From contig JAMPIT010000379.1 of NCBI GenBank assembly GCA_026261815.1, forward strand, positions 6,646,001 to 6,710,000: a DNA stretch of 64,000 bases, in the 5' to 3' direction. This DNA is from Monarcha castaneiventris obscurior (taxonomy: Eukaryota; Chordata; Aves; Passeriformes; Monarchidae). Shown here piece after piece: positions 24,501 through 36,900 of this stretch. The notes below the pieces were generated by a model. It did not search any database, was not told where the DNA came from, and was given only the letters and a program-made list of their open reading frames with translations. Each line of letters starts with the position of its first letter. The first letter of the stretch is position 1. Both the position numbers and the translations under genes were made by a program.

Positions 24501-27500
24501 TGTCACATAAGTAACACACAGAGCATCCACAAGAAGTTGGGGAAAAGGCCTTAGAAATGTTCTGTATATAGGAAGAAACTTTAATCAGAGCTCACAGCTT
24601 GTTAGGCATCGAAGTCAATCAACCATGAAACACGAATCCATAGGGGACTAAGCTTTATTAGTCCCAAGCCTGTATTAGTTGTGTAATACTTAGGGTGATT
24701 AGCTGTAGGGATAAACTTCCAAGGGAGAAGTGGGTTTGCCATCTTTTGAAGTCTTTGGATGTCTTTTTTGGAAGACAGTGAAACACAAGTAATTGGGTTA
24801 ACAACAGGAGTAAGTGAGTGCAATTGTATGGCCTTTATAACAGAGACGGAGAGCCTCATGACCTAATGATTTTATCTGGCCACAAAAATCTACGAATCCA
24901 TGAATTTTAAGTGCAAAGATGAGTCTTGTGAGGAGCTGGCACAATGCCATCCAGCTAATTATCTCTATAGCTACTGCCAAACGTATGTCCAGGTGAAAGC
25001 ACCCCAGCCTGGCTACCGGGTGAATGCGCTCTGCTCTAACATCTCTCATTGTTGTCAGTGGAATGTTAATAGATGACGGCAGCACAACAGGGGTGAGGAC
25101 GGACAACTGGGAAAAGTTTAAGATAATGTCATCAGAACTGAGTGCTGTCACAGGATAATGGTCTCCTGCTGGTACCTAAATGCAGAGGAACTCACAGAAA
25201 ATTAAACATCAAGGCATGTTCATTTGCAAAGCTGGAGATACGGATCCTATGGCACTCTCCTGTTACAATGGGCTTATTTCTTCCTTACTAAATGGATGTG
25301 GAATCAGTGGACCAATATATGTAGGGTTTTTTCTACATGGCCAGAAGCCAGGTGTACTTTATTGTGTACTTCATTTAGATTACAGAGCATTTATCTACTA
25401 AATTAAAGATTAAAAAGTATAGATTCAGAATGGATTTGGATTCTGCTGTTAATTCTGCCATGATTGTGTTCTCCTTTAGCTCCCAAGTCAGGGCCATTCT
25501 TGATTTCAGAACAGTCAGTGCAGAACAGGCACTTTAATTCAAAAGTACCTCACAGGTTGGACATGGCAAGAGCACTCCCCCAGACAGTTAATATTATTTA
25601 TTTGATAAATAATAGCTTATTAAGATGCAGTATCTTGATCAGTTTGGGTTGTGTATCCTCATGTAAGACCTATTGCAATGTAGGCCCAGGTAATATGCCA
25701 AAAGTTTAATGAAAATAAATCTGGAATTCCTCTGTGGACTATAAAGGAAGTAAGACAAGGCTCTGAATTTCCCTCTCTGTACACACAAGATGTAGTACTT
25801 TATTATGAGAATTTGTTAGGACATGCTAAAAGAATACAGACAGAAAGATGAGATTTGTATATATTCATATGACTCCAGGAACTAGTACTTCAAGAAAAAT
25901 ACTGATTATTGTAAGAGCTGAGCACAGAACAACCATGAGAGTTGGCAAGGATGATCCACAATTAATAATGTATGACAGGTCCAGTAACTTGCAACAGCTA
26001 CTTGTTATTCCTTTGTTAGCTATGAAACCATATTACATTTGGATTTGGTTTCCATAAATATCTACGTGAGTATCTGAATCTAGAATTTTGGCTCGGCTTC
26101 AATTATAATTTGAATGTTATCTGACTAGCTGAATCCTTTTTAATCTGTATCATTTAATACAGGACAGCCACCTAGCATAAATACTGCTGTGTGACTGCTG
26201 GTATTTTAGTAAAGTATTTTTGATCCCTAAATATTTTTTAAGACTTGCCTATACTCATCTTTTAATACATTCACTTTAAACTAGCAATCTCAACAATTTT
26301 TTAAGAGATTTTCTGAGGTAACTATGTTTCTTCCTCTAATAGGTATTAAACTTTCTTTTAGTCAACAATGAATGATTTGACAAAGTTGCCACATGCATGG
26401 TCACCTTTGAGAATTAATGCAGGATTAATTTCTCCCGTGTATAATCCTTCAGTCTTTCCGTAAATTTTAGCAGACTTACTTCATTGGTGAGAATGCTACA
26501 TTGGTGAGAGTAATACCTTTTTGTTTTCATATTTTCAAGGTATTTTTGGTAGGTTTTTTTTTCCTCAGTGTGTTTTCCAGCACTATGTACTGCTGAAAGT
26601 GGGAAAATTTGAGGGAACAGTAGTCTTTCAGCATGACACATCATATGTAACCTTTCACTAGTGTCCTTTGTCCTGCAACAGCTGACAGAGTACCTGCACA
26701 GCAAATGATGTTTTCCAGACACCAGTGAAAACCTGATGTTATTTCTTAAGAATGCAGCAGCTACACTACAAACTGGAATGACACCACTCTAAAGCTAATT
26801 CCTCTGCTAGTTTCCCACCTGCCTTGCTGCAGAAACAGTTGCCCTTGCTGGCTGCAATGAAGACCCTTTAAAATCGGCTACTAATAGCTGTAGCTCCTCC
26901 ACTTGCATGAATGCTGAGACTAAAAAGTGCACTCCTCAAATTGCAGGGGTATTATTTAGGAGAACGCCAGGCCGATAGTGCTAATTACATGTGCAGAAAG
27001 ATCAGAGTGCTGGAGGTGAGCCTGATTCTGCCAAGGTGTGCTCATTCATAAACATGAGAGCCACCTTTCACACTGTGCATGTCGTATTTCATACTGGAGG
27101 TAGTGGGAATCATTCTGGTATCTTATCCTGTCTGATCCAGCACATGATTGAACAGGAACAGGACTGGCTTGCTATCAGAAGCAGAGAGTTCCTGGAAAAC
27201 ACTTAAACATTGCAAGAAATGCTTTCAGTAATAATCTCTGAAATTTGAGAGGTGAATTCATCAGATTTTGTGTGCTTCCTCCTTTTCTCGTATCCTAGAA
27301 ATATATATTATTGTCATGCTAGATCAAGAAATAGACATCACAATGAAATCATCATTATGTCTGTACTAGTCCTCCTGAGCTGGTATTGCAGGAGTGATAG
27401 AGCTTAAAATGGTACCATTAGAGCTTCAGTACTGTGGACAAATATTGTGCTGAACTCTTGAGTGTGTATTTCTTTAAGCGTAGGGATAATAATCCTTTTT

Positions 27501-27715
27501 TTCTTAGCAGAATTCCTCTTTGAATAATTGTATTTGCCCATCTAAAATCCACCCTGTCGCTTCATTTGAAAACAGAATCTCTTCTAACGTTTCCCCCGAT
27601 ACACTACATATTTATTTTATCCAATAAAAAAAGAAAGAACATTTTGGTATGGTGGAATAATAAATCCTAAGGCAGAAATATTCTTTCAAGTTGCAGCTTC
27701 AGGAAAGCAGTTTAG
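21561..27715. other. Non-coding stretch, no gene seen
   Basis: AT-rich, with a homopolymer junction of T9 followed by G10 at 21986-22004. The minus-strand open frame at 24798-25151 (117 codons) has no domain or splice evidence. No RNA gene or confident transposon was recognised. Confidence 0.55.
21986..22004 (+). repeat. T9-G10 homopolymer junction
   Basis: Nine T residues run directly into ten G residues. This is a likely length-unstable tract and a common site of sequencing and assembly error. Confidence 0.9.
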
Positions 27716-27918
27716 GTATTTTTCACTGAAAGGGTAATCAAGCACTGCAAGCCTGCTTCCCAGGCTGCCCAGGGAAGTCATGGGATCACCATCCCTGGAA
27801 GTGTTCAAAAACATGTGGATGTGGCACTTGTTTGGTGGTGAACACAGCGGTGCTGAGTTAATGGTTGAACTCAGTCTTGGAGGTCTTTTCCACCCTTGGT
27901 GATTCTATGATTATATTT
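27716..27918 (+). mobile_element. CR1: CR1 LINE 3' end fragment
   Basis: This ~200-bp segment follows the avian CR1 3' UTR in order. It starts with 'tttcactgaaagggt', then CAGGCTGCCCAGGGAAGTCA, 'tcaccatccctggaagtgttcaaaaa', 'gtggatgtggcact' and 'gttaatggttgaactca', then AGGTCTTTTCCACCCTTGG and GATTCTATGATT. It is sense-oriented and 5'-truncated, and it has the normal CR1 terminus rather than a poly(A) tail. It is better preserved than the copy near the window start, suggesting a somewhat younger insertion. Confidence 0.93.
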
Positions 27919-28354
27919 TGAGGTTTAGTCTTATAAAGCTCCCGTCCCCTATTTTCATTCTGTACTTAAGCACCTTTGATTTCAGAAGGGTATGCGAATA
28001 TACCTAAAGCTAAAATGTGTTAACTGCTCTCCTGAGTATTGATGTGTTCTTAATCAGGACCTAAGTTTATAAATTGCATTCAATTTATAAATTGAATTTG
28101 GAAATGATGTGGAAACATGTCAGAGATAGATTTGTATCATATAAATGGTCTGCCATGTCGAGAAAATTGCATATATTTAACAAGTGCTATTATCTATATT
28201 TTCAAAGTGCCTATTTAAATCAACCTCTAAAAAAAGTAAAAAAAAAAAACCAAAATCCTTCGAGCAAAAGCTTTGAAATCAGACAAATCATTCTCACCGC
28301 CCCCATCACTAAAGCAGTGCTCTGGCTCTGCTTGAAGCAGACAAAGTGCAGGAA
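27919..28354. other. Non-coding AT-rich stretch
   Basis: No gene. It contains a 20-bp perfect AT-rich palindrome (28078-28097) preceded by a partial direct copy, and an A10 run near 28240. It is the AT-rich left flank of the CpG island. Confidence 0.6.
28078..28097. repeat. 20-bp perfect palindrome
   Basis: ATTCAATTTATAAATTGAAT is its own reverse complement. A partial copy (tttataaattg) lies about ten bases upstream. It could be a cruciform-prone site or chance in AT-rich DNA. Confidence 0.8.
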
Positions 28355-29030
28355 GTTTAGAGCGGGAGCTGTGAGCGAAGGCCCGGTGACATGAGGAGGT
28401 GTTGGAGCTGATGCCGATCAGGCACCGCAGCAAAGCCAGCGCCTTCGTGTGCTGTGCCAGCGTCCCAGCCGGCTGGGGGCAAGCTGCAAATGCACATTCG
28501 CCCCGTGCCCAGGCATTTTGGCTTTCTGCAGCTCTTAAGGTCATGGCTTTACCAGTGGACGGCAAGGGAGCTTCTCACCAGTTCGACCCCCGGTTTTCCC
28601 GGCAAGGTCTAAGATGTAGAGTTCCATAAAACCATTTATTCATGGCGCAGCAACTGAGAAACAGCTCGAGCTGGTGCCTCCAAGGAGAGTGTCTCCACCA
28701 GGGAGTCTTGTGAGCCGTCAGACTGGGAAATTTCCTTAACAATAAAATGGAAAAAAAAGAGAGAGCACTTGGTGTGCCCCGTTTGAAGCGCTGGAGAGGA
28801 AGCCCCAGGGCCCGGTTCTTCCCTGGCACACACGGGGACTGCTGGAGCCGGCGGTGTTACGGCTGATTTAGAGGCGATGCGAGACCAAACACGGCCTTTA
28901 ATGCGACTGTACAGGATGGGATTAAATTAACCTCGGGTGCAGCCACAGGGATTGGAGGGGGTTTAGGCTGGGGATCCCCGCAGCCGTTCGAGAGCCCGGC
29001 GGGCAGAGCGGGCTGCGGGCGGGATGGGGC

Positions 29031-29306
29031 GCAATGGCCGGAGCGCTGGCCGGAGCACTGATCGGAGCCCTGATCGGAGCGCTGATCGGAGCACTGATCG
29101 GAGCACTGATCAGAGCATTGATCGGAGCGCTGATCGGAGCACTGATCGGAGCCCTGATCGGAGCATTGATCGGAGCACTGATCAGAGCATTGATCGGAGC
29201 GCTGATCGGAGCATTGATCGGAGCATTGATCGGAGCGCTGATCAGAGCATTGATCGGAGCCCTGATCGGAGCATTGATCGGAGCGCTGATCGGAGCGCTG
29301 GCCGGA
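29031..29306 (+). repeat. 12-bp minisatellite, 23 phased units
   Basis: The unit is GCNNTGATCGGA, with 23 copies in perfect 12-bp phase and no indels. Variation is concentrated at positions 3-4 (AC, CC, GC, AT), and some units carry CAGA for CGGA. The first two units and the last one have TGGCCGGA instead of TGATCGGA. Because 12 is a multiple of three, two of three frames are open on each strand. These encode artefactual Gly-Ala-Leu-Ile or Asp-Arg-Ser-type polymers, which explains the overlapping open frames at 28857-29654 and 29024-29512. There is no evidence of translation. Confidence 0.95.
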
Positions 29307-29369
29307 GCACTGACACACACACCCCCACCCCCACACCCCAACACAACAACCACCACCACAACACTCATA
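29307..29369 (+). repeat. CA/CCA-rich spacer inside the minisatellite
   Basis: A partial unit (GCACTG) runs into 'acacacacaccccc' and 'caaccaccaccacaac'-type sequence of strongly pyrimidine/adenine composition. It separates the 23-unit array from four further units and has no coding meaning. Confidence 0.85.
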
Positions 29370-29417
29370 GCACTGACCGGAGCGCTGGCCGGAGCACTGA
29401 TCGGAGCGCTGGCCGGG
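29370..29417 (+). repeat. Four further 12-bp minisatellite units
   Basis: Four more copies of the same unit follow the spacer, with ACCGGA, GGCCGGA, GATCGGA and GGCCGGG endings. They are offset three bases from the phase of the main array. This suggests the spacer was inserted in, or grew within, a once continuous array. Confidence 0.9.
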
Positions 29418-29930
29418 CAGCGCCGGCGCGGCGCAGTTGGGCTGGATCATTCCTGACACGGGGAACGCGGGAGCAGCCGCGGCTCCAGCCTGTCGGCCGC
29501 TCGGCAGGTTGATGGATGTGCTGGCCTGCGAGCGCTCGCCACCCCGGCCGGTCCGGCCCATCCACAATGAGTTACAGTTTCCCGGTCCCCCTCCCGGCAC
29601 CTCCTCCCCCTCTTCCTCCGCGCTGCCCCCGCCTGCCAAGGGCTGTCCTCGCACGGCAGTGCCCGCTGGAGCCGGGCTGCCCAGCGCCCGGGCCGTGCCT
29701 CAGCTTTCCCAGGGGGAGGCATTTTCCTCCCTGGCTGGAAGGGATGGAGGCTGGACTGGAGGGCGGATGGTGCACTTGCGGGAGCTGGCCGGGGAGCTGG
29801 CCCGTTGCCATCCCGGCCCTGGCCCCGGCGGCTCCCCGCTCCTCCCGGGAATGTGTCCGCAGGGGAGCCCTCCGCCCGCGGGGCGTCCCGAGGAAGTGCG
29901 CGGCACGGCCGTCTCCCAGGGAAAATGTGC

Positions 29931-32900
29931 TCCAGCCCTGCCGTGTTCCCACCAGCTTCTCTTTTCCTCTCCACGCATCTGTTTTCGTTTTCTTCACATT
30001 TATACTTTAAAGATGATGTTCGCCCCTCCACATCCCTTCTCTCTCCACCACCACCACCCCTCCCTCCCCCCAGGAAGATGAATTTCATCTGGGCCTTGAA
30101 ACAGGGCAAGGAACAATAAATATTTATGGGCACCAGGGGAAGGTTGAACTGTAAACCACCACTTATCCCTACGTCTCTTATGAAAAGAATTAGCATTGCA
30201 AAATTTACATTAAGAAAAAAAGAGAGGAGAGAAGCATTTCTATGATGTGAAAATGCTATGCCTCGTACCTATTTAAACTGGAGCAAAACACGTCTTCACA
30301 GGGCCAGATCTGGGGCACGGCCTTTAAACTGTGATGGCCAAATTAAAACAAATGGCCAAAATTAAACACTCCAGCCCTCACTGAATGTGAAAGTTCAAGT
30401 GATGTGGAAATATGTGTGTAGCAGATCACTTTTCCACACTTCCATTTGAACGAAGTCTTACGGACTTTTTTTGAAACAGTTTTAAGTGTATTCAGAGATA
30501 CTGTACAGATAAAGATACATAAGAACATAAAAATACCAATGCACGCAGCCAAGCACAAACAGCTTATATACCTCTAAATCCAGAAGGGGCCATAATAACA
30601 GAGTGTTCAGTGTGGGTTGTTAGAAGCCCAGGCAAAGATAAAACTTCAATAAAAAGTATGTTCTTTTATGTTCAATGTTAGAGGAGAGGCAGTGTAAAAT
30701 AAGGATTTATGTTTGTGGGGGCAGGCAGAAGAATACAGGCTTTTTAATAACCTGGTGCTGCAGGAGAGGGAGCAAGCTCCAGCAAGGTTTCAAGAGCTCT
30801 CTCTCTGGCAGTGGAAAGGGCCTGAAGGGAACCTGGGTCTTTTGGAGCAAGGCTGAAGGCTTGGAGCTGGGCAAGGAGTACAGGGGTGTTTGGCAGATTG
30901 CCTGCTTCCTGGTAAATCTTGGTAGAGCACCTAGGCTTAAAGACCCATTTTTTCATTATTCCTCATTCCTATCAAAGTAAGTTTTGGAGTATGCTTCTGG
31001 TGACTTTTCTTTGAGCAAGAGTGATTCCCAAAGTGCCTTCACAGCAAAATCAGGTTGCTGTTGCCTTCAGTACATGTTTTAAAATGGCCTGTTCAGGTGT
31101 TACTGTAGACCTGCAACAGCTGGTTGAAATGGTCGTGAGTACTTAGCTGGTGCAAGGAGAGTAAACAAGGCTTTGTCTTTTCTTTGTTGGTACCCCCAGT
31201 GGAGTGATACGTAGCTGCTGGTGCTGGAGCATTTGCTATTATGATGGCCTTGGGCTGCTGGTTCCTAACACATAACTGAGACTGAAACCAGTTTCCTCTG
31301 ACTGAGGGTGAAAAGTGTCTGCTGCTTCCTCAGAAGAGGAAGAATTGGAAGAAACCTCAGTTTCTCAGTAACTTTTGCCCTCTGTTTATTTATCATACTT
31401 ATCCATAATAAGTTCTCCCCAAATCTTCTTATTACATTCCAGTTTTTATAAATGTTTTCTGGCTTCTGTGAAAGGCCAACTGAACAGAAACAGACACCAA
31501 ATAAGTCAAATTTCATTGTCTCAATATGTGATCGATAACAGCATTTTCAGAGGAGAATGAGTCACGAGAAGTTGCTGGCAAGGGTATGGGGGTTGTATAA
31601 CATCATCCTAAAAAACATGGTGTGACAAGGTTTCTTTGTTCCTTCACTTCTCTCCCAGAGACAATCAGACTTGTCATTTGTTCAATGGAATTACTAAATT
31701 AGTTATCCTCCTGAGTAAGAAAACTACTGGTAAAATATGCTCTTACACTAAGTCTCTATAAATCATTTGGAGGATGGAAGAGGAGACGAGATTTTTTTTT
31801 CTGTCTTGATTCCAGCATTTTTTATCCAAGTAATTTCTCGTGTACAATAGGCTCCAACAAGCCTTATGAAGTGGAGCTTCTGGAAATTCAGTCCATGACA
31901 AGGAGCTGAAGCTGATATGGATGTTAATAAAAACCATAAATGACAAGAAAACCTTGGAGTAACTGCCCTACAAACCAGATTTTTGGAATGCTGTGAAGGC
32001 TGTAACCAAGCTTTTATAAGTGAAGGCTTGTTCTCAGAACTCTTAGAAAGCTCCTGATTGCTGGTACCTTTAATTGCAGTTACCCTAAATTGAGGGCGGA
32101 TAAGTGTTGGACAACTCTCTCACGTGTTTATTTTTTTTTCCTCATTAATGTTGATATGTTAATAGAGGGTGGATGCCTTGACATTGTACCAAGTTTGTTG
32201 CACTGTGCCTGGTGTCCACCTGAAACTGAACGTGATGTGACCCTGTCCTGCTTTTCTATACAGAAGATGCTGTGTGAAACAGGTTTTGTATGGTACATTG
32301 AAACTCTTCCCAACAGCCTTTTCTTTGGGATAAGGGAAAGACAGTATCAGGAACTGCCAACATTTTCTGGCTACATGGGATCATTTCTATGAATAGTATT
32401 GGGGTTTTCATTCCCAAGCTCAGGCTTTCCCAGGCTTTGGGGGTTAGCTGTGTGTAAAAATTCAGCTCTATCTCCAGACAGTCTAGTGCTACCTTTAAAA
32501 GTATGGAACAAGAGCAGTAAAAGTCAATGAATGGATTCTCTCTGTGTTCAAAGAACTTTGGATCAAGATCTGACAGAGTTAACTTGAGTTTGGGGGTGTT
32601 TGAAATTTTTGTGCCAGGGCACGTTTGTGTTGTGATGTGTTATATGCTTAATAAATATAACAAAATGGCAGTTTTTCATTTGTTTATGATACATAATATA
32701 TAGTAGTTTTAAGTGGTGTGTTTTGTATAAAATCAAGCAATTTCTGGTGCAAAACTGTAATTCAGAAAAATAAAAATCAAAACATAAAGGAATAGGAGTT
32801 TAAGATATAATTTGCACTTTTAGGAAAAAGACAGTCAAAGACTGAAAAATGAATTAAAAGTTTTAAACATTTTAATCAAGATTAGGGAAGGGCATGGAGA

Positions 32901-33817
32901 TGAAGGGAAAATAATTGGTGAAAATGAATTCAGTTTACTTATGCTAAGTATAAAATGAAATAGCAGCTTATGGGTAAAAGAGTGATGGAGCCTCTTGCAA
33001 TTAAGCTGAGATATGTGGGACTGTGGAAGAAGAAGGTTCCAGGCAGTTTGATACTGGGAAGAGAGGATGCTGTGCAGTGCCTTGTGCAAGAGGCTCTGGC
33101 TGCTGAGTGCTGTTCCAATGTGCTGGCGGGTAGCTCCTGCAGCTCCCAGGTGCTGCCCTCAGCAGTAGTTCCTCTGGAGGTGGCACATCCTTGCCTGAGT
33201 CACTGCTCGTGTCTCAATAGGCCCTAGGGAACACTGCTGATGCAGGTAATATTTTTCAGAAAAGGTATTAAATGCCTCCTTCACAATACTGGTCTTAAGT
33301 GTTCTTAATCACTTCCCTGGCAGCAGCAACTTCATGTTGCCCTAATCCTGGTTCCACCTGGGATCCTTCTTGTTTACCTAATTCTTTCTGAACTTTCAGA
33401 TTGGATGTGGCATTTTCCTTGCCTTCCTGTTCTAATCTGTTGGGTCATGTTGCTGCACACCATGACACATATATTGCCATCCACTGCAAAGGGGTTGTGT
33501 TTCAGGAGTTGAGTCTTAATTAGAGTTTACCAAAATATTTTTTTCAATCTTGGAAAGCAAAGTGCTAAGCTATTGCTATAATAGTATTTATTATTTAATT
33601 ACATTTCAGTACTGTCTGTAATGTCTTGGTTGCTCACCTTCTTGGGAATAACATCCCTCTAGCTTTTAATGTGATTTTAGATCCTTGGTAGGTTACTAGT
33701 TCTAGATGCAAATCTCCCAGTGTTTTCCACCTTGTTGCACATTGATCCATCCCACCCTGTAAGTGTTTATTAAGCTACAGAATACCCTAGAGAATTAGAG
33801 AACTCCCCTACATTCGA
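29931..33817. other. Non-coding stretch, no gene seen
   Basis: Right flank of the CpG island, returning to AT-rich DNA within ~150 bp. The 30.1-30.4 kb part contains a near-exact 17-bp direct repeat (30334-30350 and 30352-30368). No coding exon, RNA gene or confident repeat was recognised beyond that. Confidence 0.55.
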
Positions 33818-33921
33818 TGAAAGGCTGAAGTGTAGGTATAAGTAATGTGATTTGTTGGAATTTGCCCAGCAAGTCAGTGGCAGAGGTGGAAGCAGGCCCA
33901 GGTGTTACAGCCTGGCTCTTC
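33818..33921 (-). mobile_element. MIR/CORE-SINE relic
   Basis: The plus strand reads 'gaaaggctgaagtg', then 'aagtaatgtgatttg', then TTGCCCAGCAAGTCAGTGGC, then 'agaggtggaagcaggcccaggtg' and 'agcctggctct'. This matches the order of antisense MIR wording ('gaaactgaggcacagag - aagtgacttgcccaaggtcacacagcaagtcagtggcagagctggga - cccaggtgtcctgactc'). It is one of the clearest ancient SINE fragments here and is not mobile. Confidence 0.62.
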
Positions 33922-36900
33922 TGGCACATGTGCACAGCGAGGGCTGGACTGTACCAGACCTTCACAGATGTTTGCAGCCTGACATCCATGGGTAACTTCT
34001 AAGAGATTCACTACAGCTAACTAAAAAGAGCCAGTGTGGGCAGACAAATGCAACAGGGAATGGATGCCTGTCCTAAAAATGATGAATGTTCACAAGGTTG
34101 GAATTATTTGGAATAAATGAGATGTTAAACTAGCTACCTAGGATACTGGTGGCAGTGTATTCATCATGGCATGGAGCTTAAATACAAAAAAATAACTGTG
34201 GCATACCTGTGCAGGCTTGCTTCACTAGCAGGGCTAACCCTAGAACATGAAGTGCGTGGCAAATACTAGGCAAGGTTGTCACTGTGCCATCCTGTGGCTT
34301 TTGATAAAGCAAGATTGGAAAGCTGATTTTATGGATAAAGAAAAAAATATTTTCATGTGTTTTTGATAAAAACCACAGCATGAAATCTGGGTGGAAGTTA
34401 GTCACATCCTCACCTGATAAGGAAGTTTTCTTCAGTAAATGAGTTGTGAAAGCCTGCTTGCAATTAGATGGAACAACTCCAGGTTCTACAACTACTTTTT
34501 CTGGGCCCTGATTTGTTGTTACCAGATTTGATCAACGCCTCTCTGAGCACAGCAGCCAGGTAGGGATCGGATCCAAAGCACATGCTGAGGGCTTTTAGCT
34601 CTGGATAGCATCAAGAGGATTGGACTAAGATACTTTGGGAAAGGGCTTCCTATCCAGATAGGAGAGGTCATAAAAGCTATACGGAGGGAAAAAAGCCAGA
34701 GGATTGAGCTGGCTTGCAAGTGAGTTTGCAAGGTCAGAACATTTTTATTTAAAAAGCGATTACAAAACTTGTTACAAATGCTGAGGGACCTAGAAAGGGA
34801 TTAAGTGATCTTGTTATTTGTACGAACCCTCTTAGGACAGCAAATCTATCCATAAGCTAAAAAGGCTTGAGTGACCGTAATATGTGAGCAGAGTGCAGAG
34901 TGACTCTTCCCCTGAAAACAATGATAGGAAAAATGTTGCTTGGCTTTGAAGAGAGGCCCATTGTGTTCACTCAGATGCAAAGCCATCTTGTTTAGATTCT
35001 CGAAGGAAGAAGTCATAGGCTGTGAGGCTGACTGGGAGTCTGGGCAAAAGCAGTGGGGGAGGAGGCTTAGGATGCAGACAGGGGCAAAACATCATTAACA
35101 GTAGAAGGAATAGAAGGAAGGTGGCAAGGCAGCAAAGAGACCTAAAAATAGTTTTATTTTCAGGAATGTATTTGTGGATGTGTGTGTATACCATGTGCAT
35201 GCATGTGCCACACTTGAAAGTAGATATTTCTCCTGTAATTACTCAAAGGTAGGTGTCTAAATCTGCTTAGTTTCAAAAATCACAGCTTGTGCGTTTTGTG
35301 TCTTGTGTCCTTAAAGGCATGATTAAATTTGTCTTTTCTTCCCTGTGTACATGGTTTTCCTTGGTCATAGGACATGACACCACCATAACTTTTCCTAAAT
35401 CTTCCTTTTAAGGTTGCTCATCATTTTCCAAAATGCTACTTTTTTTTTAGTTTTTCCAAAATTGATCTTGGCTAAAGAGAGAGTTTTTTAAAAACATGTG
35501 AAGTACACCACAGGACAATATGTGTATTTTGATCTCTATGTACATCTTTTCATCAATCTACACGTTTGTATTTCTTTCTTTTTGGGGATGGAGAACAGAA
35601 TGGAGACAAATAAATAAAAAGAAACATGACATTGCTAATATAAATGACCAGGCCATTACTTCAGTGTCAGAATGCAATTAGATCTGACCTGGGACTGGAA
35701 TTCACTTCTCAGCAGGCCTGCTTAATGATTAGTTTTATTGTTTCTTCATCACCCCTACTGGGGGGTTCATTTTTACTGGTAATGGAAAAAGACTGTTGCC
35801 CCTGGATAAAAAGCTGAGCATGAAAGACAAAGGGCTGATTGAGGACTGCTAGGCTTTTCAGCCTGCATACCACCTCTTCTTTTGCTGTCCTGGCTGACAG
35901 CAGGAAGAACAGTGAAAGAGGTCAGATCTTAAAGGGCCTTCAGGGTAAGGAGCATCACGCTGTACTCAGAAATTGGCTGGAGAGGCTTTTATAGCTTAAA
36001 GCAATTCTGATCACTGTTGTAAGACGAATTGAATGAGAATCTTTGCAGCAAGGTAATGTGCCAGACATGGCTGGTGTGATTGGTTTTGAGTCTGAGACAT
36101 GGTTAGCAATGTAACTGTGGTTTGCAAACACCTGCTCACACTCCCAATGCCAGCATGCAGCTACAAGCACATTTCTAGCAGCAGCTAGAAATTTCCCAAC
36201 AGCTGCAACAGGTAAAGACTAGTTTAAATCCTTGGCAAAACTTGTGTGCCGGCTGCTACCTGTTCGGAAGTGTTTTCAAAGGGGATTATTATAAGCCCTG
36301 GCATAAGTAAGAAGAATACAAATAGTTCCTGTTTGTTTGCTTTAGTTCACTGGGTACATGAAACATGTAGTGTGACTCACAAAGTTGTAGGATGAGTCTG
36401 AGATAGAATTACAGACGTTGTGCTGTCTGATATTATGAGATGTAACAGGTGTCTGTGAAGGCAATTTCCCCATCTGGAAACAGTGCTTTGGGGAATTTAG
36501 GCTGCTGGTGGAGGAAAGGCTGGTTGGTTTACACTTGTGATGATAGGTGAGCCACCAGAGAATTGGAATTGGTGGTTTCTTCAGGTAATCATCTATAGGC
36601 TGAGGTGTGTATTGAAACCACAATAACTACGTGTCTGAGTTTGCAAAAACTTGACTGGGAGCTTCATGAAAACAAATACAAAGCTGAGAGTCTTGCCAAG
36701 AGCAATGACACTGCTGCCTCCTCACTCCAGTTCAGCCGGAGAGAAATAAAAATAAAATAAAGCTTTTCAAATATCCTGATGCTGTAAGTACAAGACTACC
36801 TATCCACTGGTGCAACTTAGTGATCGTTCAAGGACTTCAGCACAGCTACACTGATCAAATCAATTGTGGAACTAGCCTTCAATGTTTAATACTGTAAGAA

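Larger units (their letters stand above)
28355..29930. promoter_or_regulatory. CpG island with GC-rich shoulders
   Basis: Base composition switches sharply from AT-rich flanks to GC-rich DNA with dense CpG. The core runs from about 28960 to 29930, with a less dense shoulder from 28355. Examples are the GCGCCGGCGCGGCGC run near 29421 and CCGCCCGCGGGGCG near 29872. Islands like this usually mark promoters, but I see no TATA box, no convincing first exon and no recognisable start codon context. The overlapping open frames (for example 29437-30081 plus and 29447-30196 minus) are expected from GC-rich sequence with few stops. The island may be a promoter, an orphan island, or GC-rich sequence expanded by the minisatellite inside it. 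Confidence 0.65.

Noticed and set aside
24798..25151. 117-codon minus-strand frame with hydrophobic stretches
   Set aside because: Considered as a membrane-protein exon or transposon remnant, but no motif could be identified.
29024..29512. Long open frame (162 codons) and its overlapping frames, including 265 codons on the minus strand at 28857-29654
   Set aside because: They are translations of the 12-bp minisatellite, which is open in two frames on each strand because 12 is a multiple of 3 and the unit lacks stops in them.
29437..30196. Overlapping open frames of up to 249 codons on both strands
   Set aside because: Low stop density in GC-rich CpG-island DNA. Frames on both strands overlap, composition is Pro/Arg/Gly-rich, and no domain is seen.
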